Below are positions 1 to 8,764 of a stretch of 45,736 nucleotides of DNA, piece by piece. Location of the stretch: contig PCXZ01000021.1 of assembly GCA_002762985.1 (NCBI GenBank), positions 1 through 45,736 of the forward strand. The letters are read 5' to 3'. Source of the DNA: Candidatus Woesearchaeota archaeon CG10_big_fil_rev_8_21_14_0_10_44_13. Lineage in GTDB: Archaea; Nanobdellota; Nanobdellia; Woesearchaeales; UBA12501. A program made the translations under genes and the position numbers. Each line of letters opens with the position of its first letter. The stretch's first letter is position 1. The notes beneath the pieces are model-generated. The model had not been told where the DNA came from and did no database searches. It saw only the letters and a list, made by a program, of their open reading frames with translations.

Positions 1-2139
1 TGCAATGTACCCTTTTGTCAATGCGCCTTCATTGAATTCTATAATCGGGGCCTCTTTGTCAGATAATGGGGGGAGCTCGCATTTCGGGATGCCTTCTTCA
101 ATCTTGAACTGGCACCTCTCACCCAGGCTTTTGCACATGTATTCTGTACAGGGCTTAGCATGATCAGCTCCGCACAATACGCAGTAATTCTTCGAAGTCG
201 GCGCTGTCCAGACAGAGCACAGCTCAAAATCAACGATATGTATCTTGGGCATCGAGAAAGGGTTCAGGAAATCTGAGATGTCCAGGTTGACGATCTCATC
301 GATGAATTCGAAGGCGGCGCTGAGCAGCATAGGGATATTGCCTACAGGGGAAGGATAATCCATCATGGCTGTTGTCTGTCCGGCTTTCACTTCAAATTGC
401 ACATCCATCATTATGTGGGCATATTCCTTAACCTCTGACGGCAGCGTTATGCTCCAGTACCTTCCATCTTTCAATGGGTTCCTGTTCCAGCCTTTCGGCA
501 GGTATATGTATTCCCTGACGCTGTCGACAGGGTCAGTCTGGAAAAATCCCTCTTTGGTTATCTGGTCAGCTATGTTCCTGTAGTTCCCGCAGTCAGCCTG
601 CTGGTAGCAGTATCTTGCAGAATCATCTATCATCGTGTTAGGGCAGCTTATGCCTTCACAGTCCATCTTGTTGCTGGCCCTCAGGCAGATGTCCATACCT
701 TCGTTCTCCCAGAACCTTAAGCCAGGAGGGACATAAGGTACGCATTTCTGCTTTATTGTGGTCTCAAAATTCCAGAAGCAGTCCCTGTATCTTATGTCAT
801 TGCAGCACTGGTCGCTCTTGCAGAAGCTGCAGTCATACCACCTGTTCGTCCTGCATACTGCCTTAGGGATCTCATGCGTGCCGTCATCTGTGCAGAACTC
901 CTCCCTGTAATCCCTGCACTCTTCAACATATACCTCGCCGTCGATGCAGCTGTGCTTGTAATGCCTTGAACCCACATAATCATACCCCTTTCCTGTTATG
1001 CCGTCATAGACGCACCATGACTCACCATGTTTTTTCGGGATCTCGAATTCCTTCCCCCAGATATCCTTCGTGCATACTTTGCATTCGTGATCCCCGCACA
1101 TGTCCTTCTTCTGCGCAGGCTGCTTGAAATTGCCTATGCAGCCGACTTCTGTCGAAGGGTTATAGGCCCCTCCGATCTGCCTGCAGTAGACGTCCTGGAC
1201 ATTCTCAAAGCATACTTCGTCATATTTGTTCCTGCACAGCCCATAGAGCTGCTTCTGCCGGGATATCTTCTGCGCTATCGAGGGATTCCTCTGCAATGCG
1301 AACTGGAATTTGATGCTGCCCTGCTTGAATTTCTCCTGGACCTTTTCAGAAAGGAGGTATACTGTGTCTGGATAAGGCCTGTGCTTCTGGATTATTATCT
1401 CTGCGCCATCCTTCACCATCCATTCATCAATGTCAAAATTGCCTTTGCTTATCTCCCTGTTGGTTATGTCCATCGCAAGCTCGTAAAGCTCTCCCAATGG
1501 CAGGTTTATCTCTGAGCTGAAATCCGAGACATTAGTGACCTCGTTCTCTTTTACGATCCTTATGGGGTAATTGACTTCGACGAAGACATCCTTCCTTCCT
1601 ATCTTCGTTGTTGCAGAGATCTTGCCTGCATCAATAGAGTAGCCCTGCGCTTCGAATGGCTTCAGGTTCACGCACCTCATCAGCCTGTTCGCGATCTCTT
1701 TCGCAAGTATCCTCTCCATCTCCTGCCTTGACAGCATGGCATTCACGCAGGAATATTCAAGGCTGGGACCTTCGACAAGGCAGAGATAGTTCAGCTTGGT
1801 CTTGTTATAATATATGTAGGACCCTTCTTTCGGCTCAAGGACGCCGCCTTGCCTTGCAAGCTCGAATATCACTGGAGGAGCTTCTTTCTCTATGCACGTC
1901 TGCACATAGACGCTCAATGGCGGCAGCACTCCAGTCTCCATTAGCTCTTCTGCTGTCTTCCCTGCCTCGCCTTTAACCCTCGTATAGATGAGATAGCTTG
2001 CTACTGATCCGACAATCACTACAATAAGGCCTATTATGACAAAGACGCTTATCTGGGACTTATTGTCTTTTTTATGGGGATGGCTCAGAAAACTCCCAGA
2101 ACTACTAAACCTCTTTTTTCCTGCTCTAAAGCAACGCAT
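1..2139 (-). CDS. Large membrane-anchored cysteine-rich protein, 3' end outside window
   Basis: The minus strand is open from an ATG at 2139 to the window edge, giving 713 residues without a stop, so the C-terminus lies outside. After a basic N-terminus (about residues 1-28) there is one hydrophobic segment (about 30-52) preceded by KSQISVFVIIG, the style of N-terminus common in DPANN pilin-like or surface proteins. The rest reads as an extracellular domain: about residues 320-500 hold many cysteines, some in CxxC pairs, and a second Cys-rich patch lies near residue 680. I do not recognise a catalytic motif. The gene is divergent from nothing obvious; the MITE at 2185 lies just upstream and may have separated it from its original promoter. 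Confident that it is coding; function unknown. Confidence 0.85.
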   Translation of the reverse strand, partial: MRCFRAGKKRFSSSGSFLSHPHKKDNKSQISVFVIIGLIVVIVGSVASYLIYTRVKGEAGKTAEELMETGVLPPLSVYVQTCIEKEAPPVIFELARQGGVLEPKEGSYIYYNKTKLNYLCLVEGPSLEYSCVNAMLSRQEMERILAKEIANRLMRCVNLKPFEAQGYSIDAGKISATTKIGRKDVFVEVNYPIRIVKENEVTNVSDFSSEINLPLGELYELAMDITNREISKGNFDIDEWMVKDGAEIIIQKHRPYPDTVYLLSEKVQEKFKQGSIKFQFALQRNPSIAQKISRQKQLYGLCRNKYDEVCFENVQDVYCRQIGGAYNPSTEVGCIGNFKQPAQKKDMCGDHECKVCTKDIWGKEFEIPKKHGESWCVYDGITGKGYDYVGSRHYKHSCIDGEVYVEECRDYREEFCTDDGTHEIPKAVCRTNRWYDCSFCKSDQCCNDIRYRDCFWNFETTIKQKCVPYVPPGLRFWENEGMDICLRASNKMDCEGISCPNTMIDDSARYCYQQADCGNYRNIADQITKEGFFQTDPVDSVREYIYLPKGWNRNPLKDGRYWSITLPSEVKEYAHIMMDVQFEVKAGQTTAMMDYPSPVGNIPMLLSAAFEFIDEIVNLDISDFLNPFSMPKIHIVDFELCSVWTAPTSKNYCVLCGADHAKPCTEYMCKSLGERCQFKIEEGIPKCELPPLSDKEAPIIEFNEGALTKGYIA

Positions 2140-2184
2140 AAGGGCATTTATTGGAATTTGGTTTTTAAAGGTTGTGGAAAAATT

Positions 2185-2349
2185 GGCTCTGTCCTAAATC
2201 TCGCTTCGCTCGGGTTAGCAGCGGCTCGGCTCTGGTTGTAAAAACTGAAGAGCGGGTCCCTCCCGGAGGGAGCGTCCCCTTCCGCTTGAGACTGTTTTTA
2301 TCAATTGAGCCTCACAATATTGCTGCTAACCTACATTTAGGACAGAGCC
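2185..2349. mobile_element. 165-bp MITE-like element with 15-bp perfect inverted ends
   Basis: The left end GGCTCTGTCCTAAAT (2185-2199) is the exact reverse complement of the right end (2335-2349). A second matched block, GGTTAGCAGC, follows inside both ends, 13 bp in on the left and 3 bp in on the right. The element is flanked by an identical 9-bp sequence GGAAAAATT at 2176-2184 and 2350-2358, the signature of a target-site duplication. The centre carries a perfect hairpin (2257-2271). There is no credible transposase gene inside, so this is a non-autonomous element moved by a transposase elsewhere. I cannot name the parent IS family. The rest of the gap from 2359 to 2476 shows nothing I can identify. 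Confidence 0.85.
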
Positions 2350-2476
2350 GGAAAAATTATCATCATCATTTATTTGGCAAATTCTTGGTATGCCTAGCTA
2401 CTAGATCTGAAAATCCTGCCGAAACCATGCGCGCAAAGCCGAAGAAGACCGAAATCTAATATCTTAATACTCCCAT

Positions 2477-3787
2477 CTAATATCTTAATTTCACATCCTT
2501 CTTGTTCTTGCTGAAAACAATGGCCTCTATATTATAGGTTCCGTATTTCGGGGCTTCTGTAAAACCCTGCCACGCCCCTTCTGCGAGAAATCCGTCATCA
2601 AGCCATTCAAAGAGCCATTCGTTGACGAATCTTGGGTCTTCCTGGGCGAATCCTGTTCCCATCATTGTCAGCCACTGTTCATTGAATTTCTCGTGCGCCC
2701 CTATCGGCGGGGAGATTATTATCGGCAGGCCCAGTGCAGTGTAAAAGCAGAGCTCGCTCGGCTTCGTCCATATTATATCTGTTGTGTGGAGGAGCTGGTT
2801 GAATTTTTCAAAATGGGTTCTCTTGTCAAGCTCGCATAATACATTGACATATGTCCCATACTCGGCCTCCAGACCCAGCTCGCTTATCAGGCTCCTGAAA
2901 TAATTGTATATCTCAAAATGAGTGCCTGCTATGAGATTCAATCTCAACTCATGTTTTTTTATCTTTTCCCTGAGGCTTTTCAGGATTTCGCCGCCTATCT
3001 CCTTCTGCGCGCCTGCGCCTCCGATTACGAATGTCAGGGTCAGCGGATGGTCGCTTCTTGTCCTGTAATCCTTCCCAAGCCATTTTTTTACGATCCCCAT
3101 ATGCCTCTTCGCGTATGCCTTTTTCGGGTCTAGGTTAGGAAGCCTTCTCCCTATGTCTTTTCTTAGTATCTCCATATCCCTGCCCGTGTTCTCCTTCGGC
3201 AATGGGAATCCTGTGAAGAAGATGTTCTCTTTCGGGACGCCGTATTCTGCCAATCTTCTGGTGCTGTGCTCTGTCGGAGTCAGGTAGTATATCCTGTCTT
3301 TCTTGGGGAATTCAGGGGCCCATACCCTGTTTATGTCCGTGTCTGTCACGACGCAATAGACATCCTTTGTTCCGGCGTGGGCCGCTGCGAGGGCAGGAGC
3401 GAAGAATGTGCTCACTATGGGCGCTTTTTTTATCTTTACATAGTCAACGACGCTTCTCACGAAATTTTTCCTGATGAGCCTGTGCGTCAGCATCGAGCCG
3501 AGGGTAGGCTTTGAGAGGTCCCGGAAAGGATAATATGGGGAGATCGACTGGAATTTGTCATAGGCCTTCCACACATACTTCAGTAAGGGGTGGGAGCTGA
3601 ATCTTGACAGCCCTTCGTAATATGCCTGGAGCCTCTGCCACTGCTTTTTCTCTTTCGGCGTGACTATCTTGTCGCTGTTCGCAGTGATTATCCTCTCATA
3701 GGCGATATCTTTCAGGGGGTAAGCGGCCCTCTGGTGGCCGTAGCCCATATCAACAGAGATTATCCATGCCTTTTTTTCAGAAGCCAT
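2477..3787 (-). CDS. MGDG-synthase-like GT-B glycosyltransferase
   Basis: A 436-residue protein with the N-terminal signature GYGHQRAA (residues 15-22), matching the glycine/histidine loop of the monogalactosyldiacylglycerol synthase/MurG-like GT-B families. The C-terminal half has a KPSELCFYTALGLPIIISPP stretch typical of the nucleotide-sugar binding side of GT-B enzymes, followed by an EQW motif. The family moves a sugar from a nucleotide donor to a lipid or lipid-linked acceptor at the inner membrane face; the acceptor here is unknown, and a surface glycolipid is a reasonable guess. No transmembrane segment is evident. It stands alone, with its own upstream T/A-rich promoter region before 3788. 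Family is fairly sure, substrate is not. Confidence 0.75.
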   Translation of the reverse strand: MASEKKAWIISVDMGYGHQRAAYPLKDIAYERIITANSDKIVTPKEKKQWQRLQAYYEGLSRFSSHPLLKYVWKAYDKFQSISPYYPFRDLSKPTLGSMLTHRLIRKNFVRSVVDYVKIKKAPIVSTFFAPALAAAHAGTKDVYCVVTDTDINRVWAPEFPKKDRIYYLTPTEHSTRRLAEYGVPKENIFFTGFPLPKENTGRDMEILRKDIGRRLPNLDPKKAYAKRHMGIVKKWLGKDYRTRSDHPLTLTFVIGGAGAQKEIGGEILKSLREKIKKHELRLNLIAGTHFEIYNYFRSLISELGLEAEYGTYVNVLCELDKRTHFEKFNQLLHTTDIIWTKPSELCFYTALGLPIIISPPIGAHEKFNEQWLTMMGTGFAQEDPRFVNEWLFEWLDDGFLAEGAWQGFTEAPKYGTYNIEAIVFSKNKKDVKLRY

Positions 3788-3887
3788 TTTTCCCTTTTTT
3801 TGAACGAATATCCTCAGATATTCCTGATAAATAAGAAGACGGATTTATAAATTTTTACTTGTCGCTTCAGAACACAAAAACAAGAAA

Positions 3888-3932
3888 CTTTATATATCTA
3901 AAACCTATAATCCCGTCAGCTGAGGTGATATG
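3888..3932 (+). promoter_or_regulatory. TATA box and Shine-Dalgarno of the lipoprotein-lgt pair
   Basis: CTTTATATAT at 3888-3897 is a good archaeal TATA box. GAGGTGAT (3922-3929) matches the anti-SD of archaeal 16S rRNA and sits directly before two adjacent ATG codons (3930 and 3933); the second has the more usual spacing. Confidence 0.6.
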
Positions 3933-4187
3933 ATGAAATTTATGAAACCCAATACCTTTTTCGTTCTGTTGGTCATACTAAGCCTTATCTCTGTTGTGAT
4001 CATGGCAGGATGCGGTTCAAGCGAAGATGATTCGAGCGGATGCGGCGGATGCAACTGCGGCCTTTGCGAAAAGAAAGACCAGGCGCAGACAGCCGGGACA
4101 ACTACGGCATCGCCTGCAACAACTACGACCACGACAACACCCCCAGTAACTACTCCTCCTGCAAATCCTCCACCGGTAAATACTTAA
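3933..4187 (+). CDS. Small cysteine-rich predicted lipoprotein
   Basis: About 84 residues. A hydrophobic signal peptide ends in IMAGC, which fits a lipobox with the invariant Cys as the lipidated residue. The mature part begins with an acidic/serine stretch and then CGGCNCGLC, a tight cysteine cluster suited to metal or Fe-S binding. It ends in a long Thr/Pro-rich tail, a typical extended and possibly O-glycosylated stalk, with no folded domain after it. The start could be 3930, 3933 or 3942; SD spacing favours 3933. The next gene, 23 bp downstream, is an Lgt-like diacylglyceryl transferase, so substrate and enzyme may be encoded side by side. Lipidation is inferred, not shown. I recognise no family beyond this layout. 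Confidence 0.75.
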   Translation: MKFMKPNTFFVLLVILSLISVVIMAGCGSSEDDSSGCGGCNCGLCEKKDQAQTAGTTTASPATTTTTTTPPVTTPPANPPPVNT

Positions 4188-4210
4188 GGGCGGTTTTTAA
4201 TTTCTTTTTT

Positions 4211-5032
4211 ATGCTAATCCTCTACAAGAAATTCGGCACTTATTGGGTGATAAGCAGGGAGATCACGACTTCCCCTTACTTTGTGCTCGCAGCTATCGGG
4301 GCGATCATCGGCATAATCCTGGCCTATCATGAGATGAAGAGGAGGAGATTAGGCGATGAGAAGAAGCACACCCTCTTGTCATCTATAACCATCTACTTAT
4401 TTCTTATCGCCTTCGCGAGGATATTCTATTTTTTCGGCCCATGGTCATGGAAAGAATACCCTGATTTATCATCAAGGATACTTGCCATGTTCAGCTTCAG
4501 CAAGGCAGGCATGGTTTTTTACGGAGGCATGATCGGTGCGGTAGCAGGCATCTTCATTTATTCAAGGATAAAAAAGCTTGATTTCTGGGAATTAGCGGAT
4601 ATATGGGCGCCTTCTGGGGGGATAATATTATTTTTCGGGAGAATCGGGTGCTATACTGCTGGCTGCTGCTATGGCCTGGAATCCCATGCGAATCTGCCAT
4701 GGCTCATACTCAGGGGAGATACAGTGATGCATCCTACACAGATATACTCATCTATCCTGGGGATCATGGTATTCATACTGATGACAGAGCTCAAATACAG
4801 GCAGACAGCAGGAAAACTTTTCAATGGCTATGTGGTATTATGGGGCGTAATCTTCTACTCGATAGGCAGGTTTTTCATAGAGTTTTTAAGGTATTATGAT
4901 ATCAGGTTCTTAGGGCTGAGTTCCTCGCAATTCATCTCATTGGGGTTGGTTATCCTATGTTCAATAGCGCTTTTTTTCATGTATTCAGGGCATAAAGCTC
5001 ACAAACATCTTAAACCACCAAAATATTTATAA
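4211..5032 (+). CDS. lgt: Lgt-like prolipoprotein diacylglyceryl transferase
   Basis: A 273-residue polytopic membrane protein. Motifs in order: FYGGMIG (103-109), which takes the place of the HGGL motif of E. coli Lgt; GRIGCYTAGCCYG (143-155), the GRxG signature; HPTQIY (174-179); and a GRFFIEFLRY segment in the last third. Lgt moves diacylglycerol from a phospholipid to the lipobox Cys of prelipoproteins. This copy belongs to the FYGG/GCCYG branch, in which the catalytic-loop His of classical Lgt is Tyr, so chemistry on archaeal ether lipids or another substrate cannot be excluded. I chose the ATG at 4211 because upstream residues in this frame overlap the lipoprotein gene and do not look like protein. 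Length fits the family (about 260-290). Confidence 0.8.
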   Translation: MLILYKKFGTYWVISREITTSPYFVLAAIGAIIGIILAYHEMKRRRLGDEKKHTLLSSITIYLFLIAFARIFYFFGPWSWKEYPDLSSRILAMFSFSKAGMVFYGGMIGAVAGIFIYSRIKKLDFWELADIWAPSGGIILFFGRIGCYTAGCCYGLESHANLPWLILRGDTVMHPTQIYSSILGIMVFILMTELKYRQTAGKLFNGYVVLWGVIFYSIGRFFIEFLRYYDIRFLGLSSSQFISLGLVILCSIALFFMYSGHKAHKHLKPPKYL

Positions 5033-5166
5033 ATAATCTCCCCAATTTCATATACTGAAAGGGGCCTAATACGGCTTATAGCCTTTTAAAACCGATATTA
5101 ACGCTTTATTGGAGCTAGTCTTATCGTTCCCAACCCTTTAAACCCCAAACAAAGAGATGCTTCATA

Positions 5167-8100
5167 ATGACAAGGATAAACAAACTGGTGATGCACGGGT
5201 TCAAGACCTTTGCAAAGCGCACAGAGCTTCTTTTCGGAAAGGATTTCAACTGCATTCTCGGCCCTAATGGCTCCGGAAAATCAAATGTCCTAGACGCGCT
5301 GTGTTTTGTCCTGGGAAAAAGCTCAGCGAAAGCACTGAGGAGCGAGAAGGCGTCAAACCTCATCTATAATGGCGGGAAATCAAAAAAACCGGCAAAGGAC
5401 GGCGAGGTTTCCATATACTTTGACAATACGAGCAAGATATTCCCTACTGACGACAAGGAAGTGAAGATCACAAGGATAGTCAGGTCAAGCGGCCAGAGCG
5501 TCTATAAGATAAATGATGAGACAAGGACAAGGCAGCAGATCATCGAGCTCTTGTCCCTGGCGAAGATCGATCCTGACGGCTACAACATAATCCTGCAGGG
5601 CGACATCATGAGGTTCGTCGAGATGTCGCCCGAGGAGAGGAGGATGCTTGTCGAGGAGACTGCGGGCATCTCAATCTATGAGGACAAGAAGGTCAAGGCA
5701 GTCTCAGAGCTGGACCGGGTCGAGGAGAAGCTCAAGGAAGCGGAGATAGTCCTTGCAGAGAGGAAGACCCACCTGCACGAGCTGAGGAACGAGAGGGATC
5801 ATGCAATCAAATTCAAGGACCTTAAGGACCAGATAAAGGTCAACAAGGCCTCGCTCATCTACAGGCAGATCGAAAGGAGGGAATCAGAGAAGAAAGAGCT
5901 TGACGCAAAGCTTGACAAGCAGAAGAAGCTTGTGGAAGAGAAGACAAGCGAGATAAGCGCGATAAAGAATGAGATAAAAACATTGAGGCAGAGGATAGAT
6001 GACATAAACAAGGAGATAGAGGAGAAAGGCGAGAAAGAGCAGATCGACATGAATAAGGGCATAGAGAAGCTCAAGGTCGATATCGCCACATCGAAGAACA
6101 GGATCGAATCAGTCAAGAAAGAGCTGTCGAAGATAAAGGAGAGGAAAGGGCAGCTTAAGCAGAACAATGATGATCTCAGGTCGAAGATAAAGAATCTGGA
6201 AGACCAGAAAGCAGACTTGCAGAAGCAGATTTCCAACAGGGATAAGGAGATAAAATCCATAGAGAAGAGCATAACTGAGTTCAGGAAGAAGAACAAGCTT
6301 GATGATGTGGAAGTCCTCGAGAAGGACATAGACAAGATAGACAAGGGCGCCGAGGACAAGCAGAAAGAGATACAGGACCTCAGGCAGAAGCAGCAGGACA
6401 TGCTCAGGGAGAAGGACAGGCTTGAGCTGCAGATACAGGCCATAGACGAGAGGATAAACAAGGTCCTCTCAGTCGAGAAAGAGAACAAGGAGCAGATAGT
6501 GAAGCTCAAGCAGATGAGGGAGGAGTTCAAGAAAGCGACTGCAGAGCTGAACAAGAGATTGAGCGACGATTCAGAGCTTGCAGCCCAGTTGGGGAATGCA
6601 AGGGCGATGATGCTCAAATACCAGGAAGACGTGTCAAAGCTCGAGACAAAGAGCCTTTCCATACAGGAGAGGCTTGGCGCAGAGAGCTCGATAACAAAGA
6701 TACTCAACCAGAAGGACAAGATAAAGGGGATCTACGGCACAGTTTCAGAGCTGGGCAAGGTAAGCTCTAAATATTCTCTTGCGATGGAGATCGCAGCCGG
6801 CCCCAAGATATCATCCATCATAGTGCAGGATGACAAGACGGCGGCAGAATGCATAAAATACCTCAAGACAAACAAGCTGGGCATAGCGACATTCATCCCA
6901 CTGAACAAGATCAAGCCGCAGCCGATAAGGCCGGAAGTCGAGCAGCTGAAATCGGCGAATGGCGCAGTAGGCATGGCAATAGACCTTGTGAGCTTTGACC
7001 CGAAATTCAAGAACGCATTCTCATATGTCTTCGGCAACACGCTCATAGTCGAGAACATAGACGTCGCAAGAAGGATAGGCATAGGCAGCGCAAAGATGGC
7101 GACGCTTGACGGCGACCTCACAGAGGTGAGCGGAGCGATGCAGGGAGGCCACAGGAAGAGGGGAAGCTCAGGCTTGGGCTTCAGCGAGAAGGAGATCGAG
7201 AAGGATCTCAAGGAATGCGAGAAAAGGCTTGATGACACCACTGCCCTAGTCTCAAGGCTCGATAAGGACAAGAAGAGCAATGAGGAAGAGATAGAGAGAT
7301 TAAGGATATTCAAGGCCAATCTCGAGGGAGATACCATAAAGCTCGAGAAATCGCTCCACCTGGATTCCGGCGACATGGAAGCATCAAGGAAGCAGAGGGA
7401 CGAATACAAGAAATCACTGAACGAATCAGAGAAAAAGATAGACCGGATAATCGAGATGATATCTGAATGCAACAAGGAGCTTGCAGAGAACAAGGCGAAG
7501 AGACAGGAAGTAAGGAACAGGATAAATGAGCTCAGGAATCCTGCATTGCTTGCAGAGCTCAATGCATTCGAGGACAAGAGGAACCAGCTCAAGGAGGAGC
7601 TGCTGGGCCTGAACGGCGAAGCGAAGAACCTCGATGCGCAGTCATCCAACATACTCATGCCGGAGCTTGATAACATCAGGAAGATAGACTCCCAGCTCGA
7701 CAAGGAGGAGGATGATTTCAGGAAAGAGATCGAGCTCCTTAACGAGGAGATAACAAACATGGGCGTTGACCTCAAGGAGAGGGAGGAAAAACAGAAGAAA
7801 TTCCAGACAAAATTCAAGGGCCTGTTCGCCGAGAAAGGGAAGATAGACGAGAAGATAAAGAAGGATGATGGGAAGATAGAGGGGCTCTCGGACAGGTCAA
7901 GGGAAGTCGAGCAGAGGGTCAATGAGATAAACATAGAATGCGCAAAAGTTAAGGCGGAATTGTCAGGATTCATGGAAGAGTTCAAGGAGTATGAGGGCGT
8001 CGAGGTCGTTAAGAACAAATCAGAGCAGGACCTCAGGAAGGAGATAGGCACCTGCGAAGGCGTCCTTACAAAGATGGGATCAGTCAACATGAGGGCGCTT

Positions 8101-8664
8101 GAGATCTATGAGCAGGTAGAGAATGAGTACAGCGAGCTTTCGAAGAAGAAAGAGAGGCTGGTGCTCGAGAAGGAAGATGTATTGATCATGATAAACGAGA
8201 TCGAGCTGAAGAAGAAGGATCTTTTCATGGGCTCATTCGATGTAGTGAATGCCAATTTCAAGAACATATTCTCGGCATTGTCGACAAAAGGGGAGGCTTC
8301 CCTTGTCCTTGAGAATGATGAGATGCCGTTTGAGGGCGGGATACTAGTGAAGGTCAGGATAACCGGGACAAAATTTATGGATATAAGGAGCCTTTCAGGC
8401 GGCGAGAAGTCAATGACTGCTCTTGCCTTCATATTCGCGATACAGGAGAATGAGCCTGCGTCATTCTATGTGCTGGACGAGGTCGATGCGGCGCTGGACA
8501 AGAAGAACTCGGAGAAACTGTCGCAGCTGGTCAAGAAGTACTCCGAGAAGGCCCAGTACATACTCATAAGCCACAATGACGGTGTCATAAGCGAGGCGAG
8601 CACGCTTTACGGAGTTTCCATGGACGAGAACGGCATGAGCAATGTGGTCAGTTTGAGGATTTGA
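5167..8664 (+). CDS. smc: Chromosome segregation protein SMC
   Basis: 1165 residues with the full SMC plan: N-terminal Walker A GPNGSGKS (residues 32-39), a long coiled coil, a hinge (about 515-680), a second coiled coil, then the ABC signature LSGGEKS (about 1076) and Walker B YVLDEVDAALD (about 1101). SMC dimers bind ATP between heads and tether or extrude DNA loops for chromosome folding and segregation. Length is normal. The partner ScpA/ScpB genes are not in this window. A TATA-like CTTTAAAC lies about 25 bp before the start, so a very short leader is likely; another TATA-like TATTTATAA overlaps the end of the lgt-like gene. The coding strand is very rich in AAG/GAG codons, as expected from the coiled coil. 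Confidence 0.97.
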   Translation: MTRINKLVMHGFKTFAKRTELLFGKDFNCILGPNGSGKSNVLDALCFVLGKSSAKALRSEKASNLIYNGGKSKKPAKDGEVSIYFDNTSKIFPTDDKEVKITRIVRSSGQSVYKINDETRTRQQIIELLSLAKIDPDGYNIILQGDIMRFVEMSPEERRMLVEETAGISIYEDKKVKAVSELDRVEEKLKEAEIVLAERKTHLHELRNERDHAIKFKDLKDQIKVNKASLIYRQIERRESEKKELDAKLDKQKKLVEEKTSEISAIKNEIKTLRQRIDDINKEIEEKGEKEQIDMNKGIEKLKVDIATSKNRIESVKKELSKIKERKGQLKQNNDDLRSKIKNLEDQKADLQKQISNRDKEIKSIEKSITEFRKKNKLDDVEVLEKDIDKIDKGAEDKQKEIQDLRQKQQDMLREKDRLELQIQAIDERINKVLSVEKENKEQIVKLKQMREEFKKATAELNKRLSDDSELAAQLGNARAMMLKYQEDVSKLETKSLSIQERLGAESSITKILNQKDKIKGIYGTVSELGKVSSKYSLAMEIAAGPKISSIIVQDDKTAAECIKYLKTNKLGIATFIPLNKIKPQPIRPEVEQLKSANGAVGMAIDLVSFDPKFKNAFSYVFGNTLIVENIDVARRIGIGSAKMATLDGDLTEVSGAMQGGHRKRGSSGLGFSEKEIEKDLKECEKRLDDTTALVSRLDKDKKSNEEEIERLRIFKANLEGDTIKLEKSLHLDSGDMEASRKQRDEYKKSLNESEKKIDRIIEMISECNKELAENKAKRQEVRNRINELRNPALLAELNAFEDKRNQLKEELLGLNGEAKNLDAQSSNILMPELDNIRKIDSQLDKEEDDFRKEIELLNEEITNMGVDLKEREEKQKKFQTKFKGLFAEKGKIDEKIKKDDGKIEGLSDRSREVEQRVNEINIECAKVKAELSGFMEEFKEYEGVEVVKNKSEQDLRKEIGTCEGVLTKMGSVNMRALEIYEQVENEYSELSKKKERLVLEKEDVLIMINEIELKKKDLFMGSFDVVNANFKNIFSALSTKGEASLVLENDEMPFEGGILVKVRITGTKFMDIRSLSGGEKSMTALAFIFAIQENEPASFYVLDEVDAALDKKNSEKLSQLVKKYSEKAQYILISHNDGVISEASTLYGVSMDENGMSNVVSLRI

Positions 8665-8696
8665 GAAGATAGTTGCCTCCACTAGCTGATTACATA

Positions 8697-8764
8697 AACT
8701 ATAAAAATGACCTTCTAATACTCATTGAATAATATCGATTGACCAAACAACCAGGGGTGAAACT
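8697..8764 (+). promoter_or_regulatory. Promoter and SD of the rubrerythrin/SOR pair
   Basis: AACTATAAAAATG (8697-8709) contains a TATA box about 60 bp before the rubrerythrin start. AGGGGTGA just before the ATG at 8765 is the SD. Confidence 0.5.

Noticed and set aside
2172-2459. Plus-strand open frame of 95 codons across the MITE
   Set aside because: It runs through both inverted ends and the hairpin of the element, has no SD, and the product has no protein-like pattern.
4040-4210. N-terminal extension of the lgt-like gene
   Set aside because: These 57 codons overlap the lipoprotein gene in another frame and read as its shadow.
5859-8090. Long minus-strand open frames (286 and 452 codons) opposite smc
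   Set aside because: They are Ser/Phe/Leu-rich shadows of the Lys/Glu-rich coiled-coil codons of SMC.
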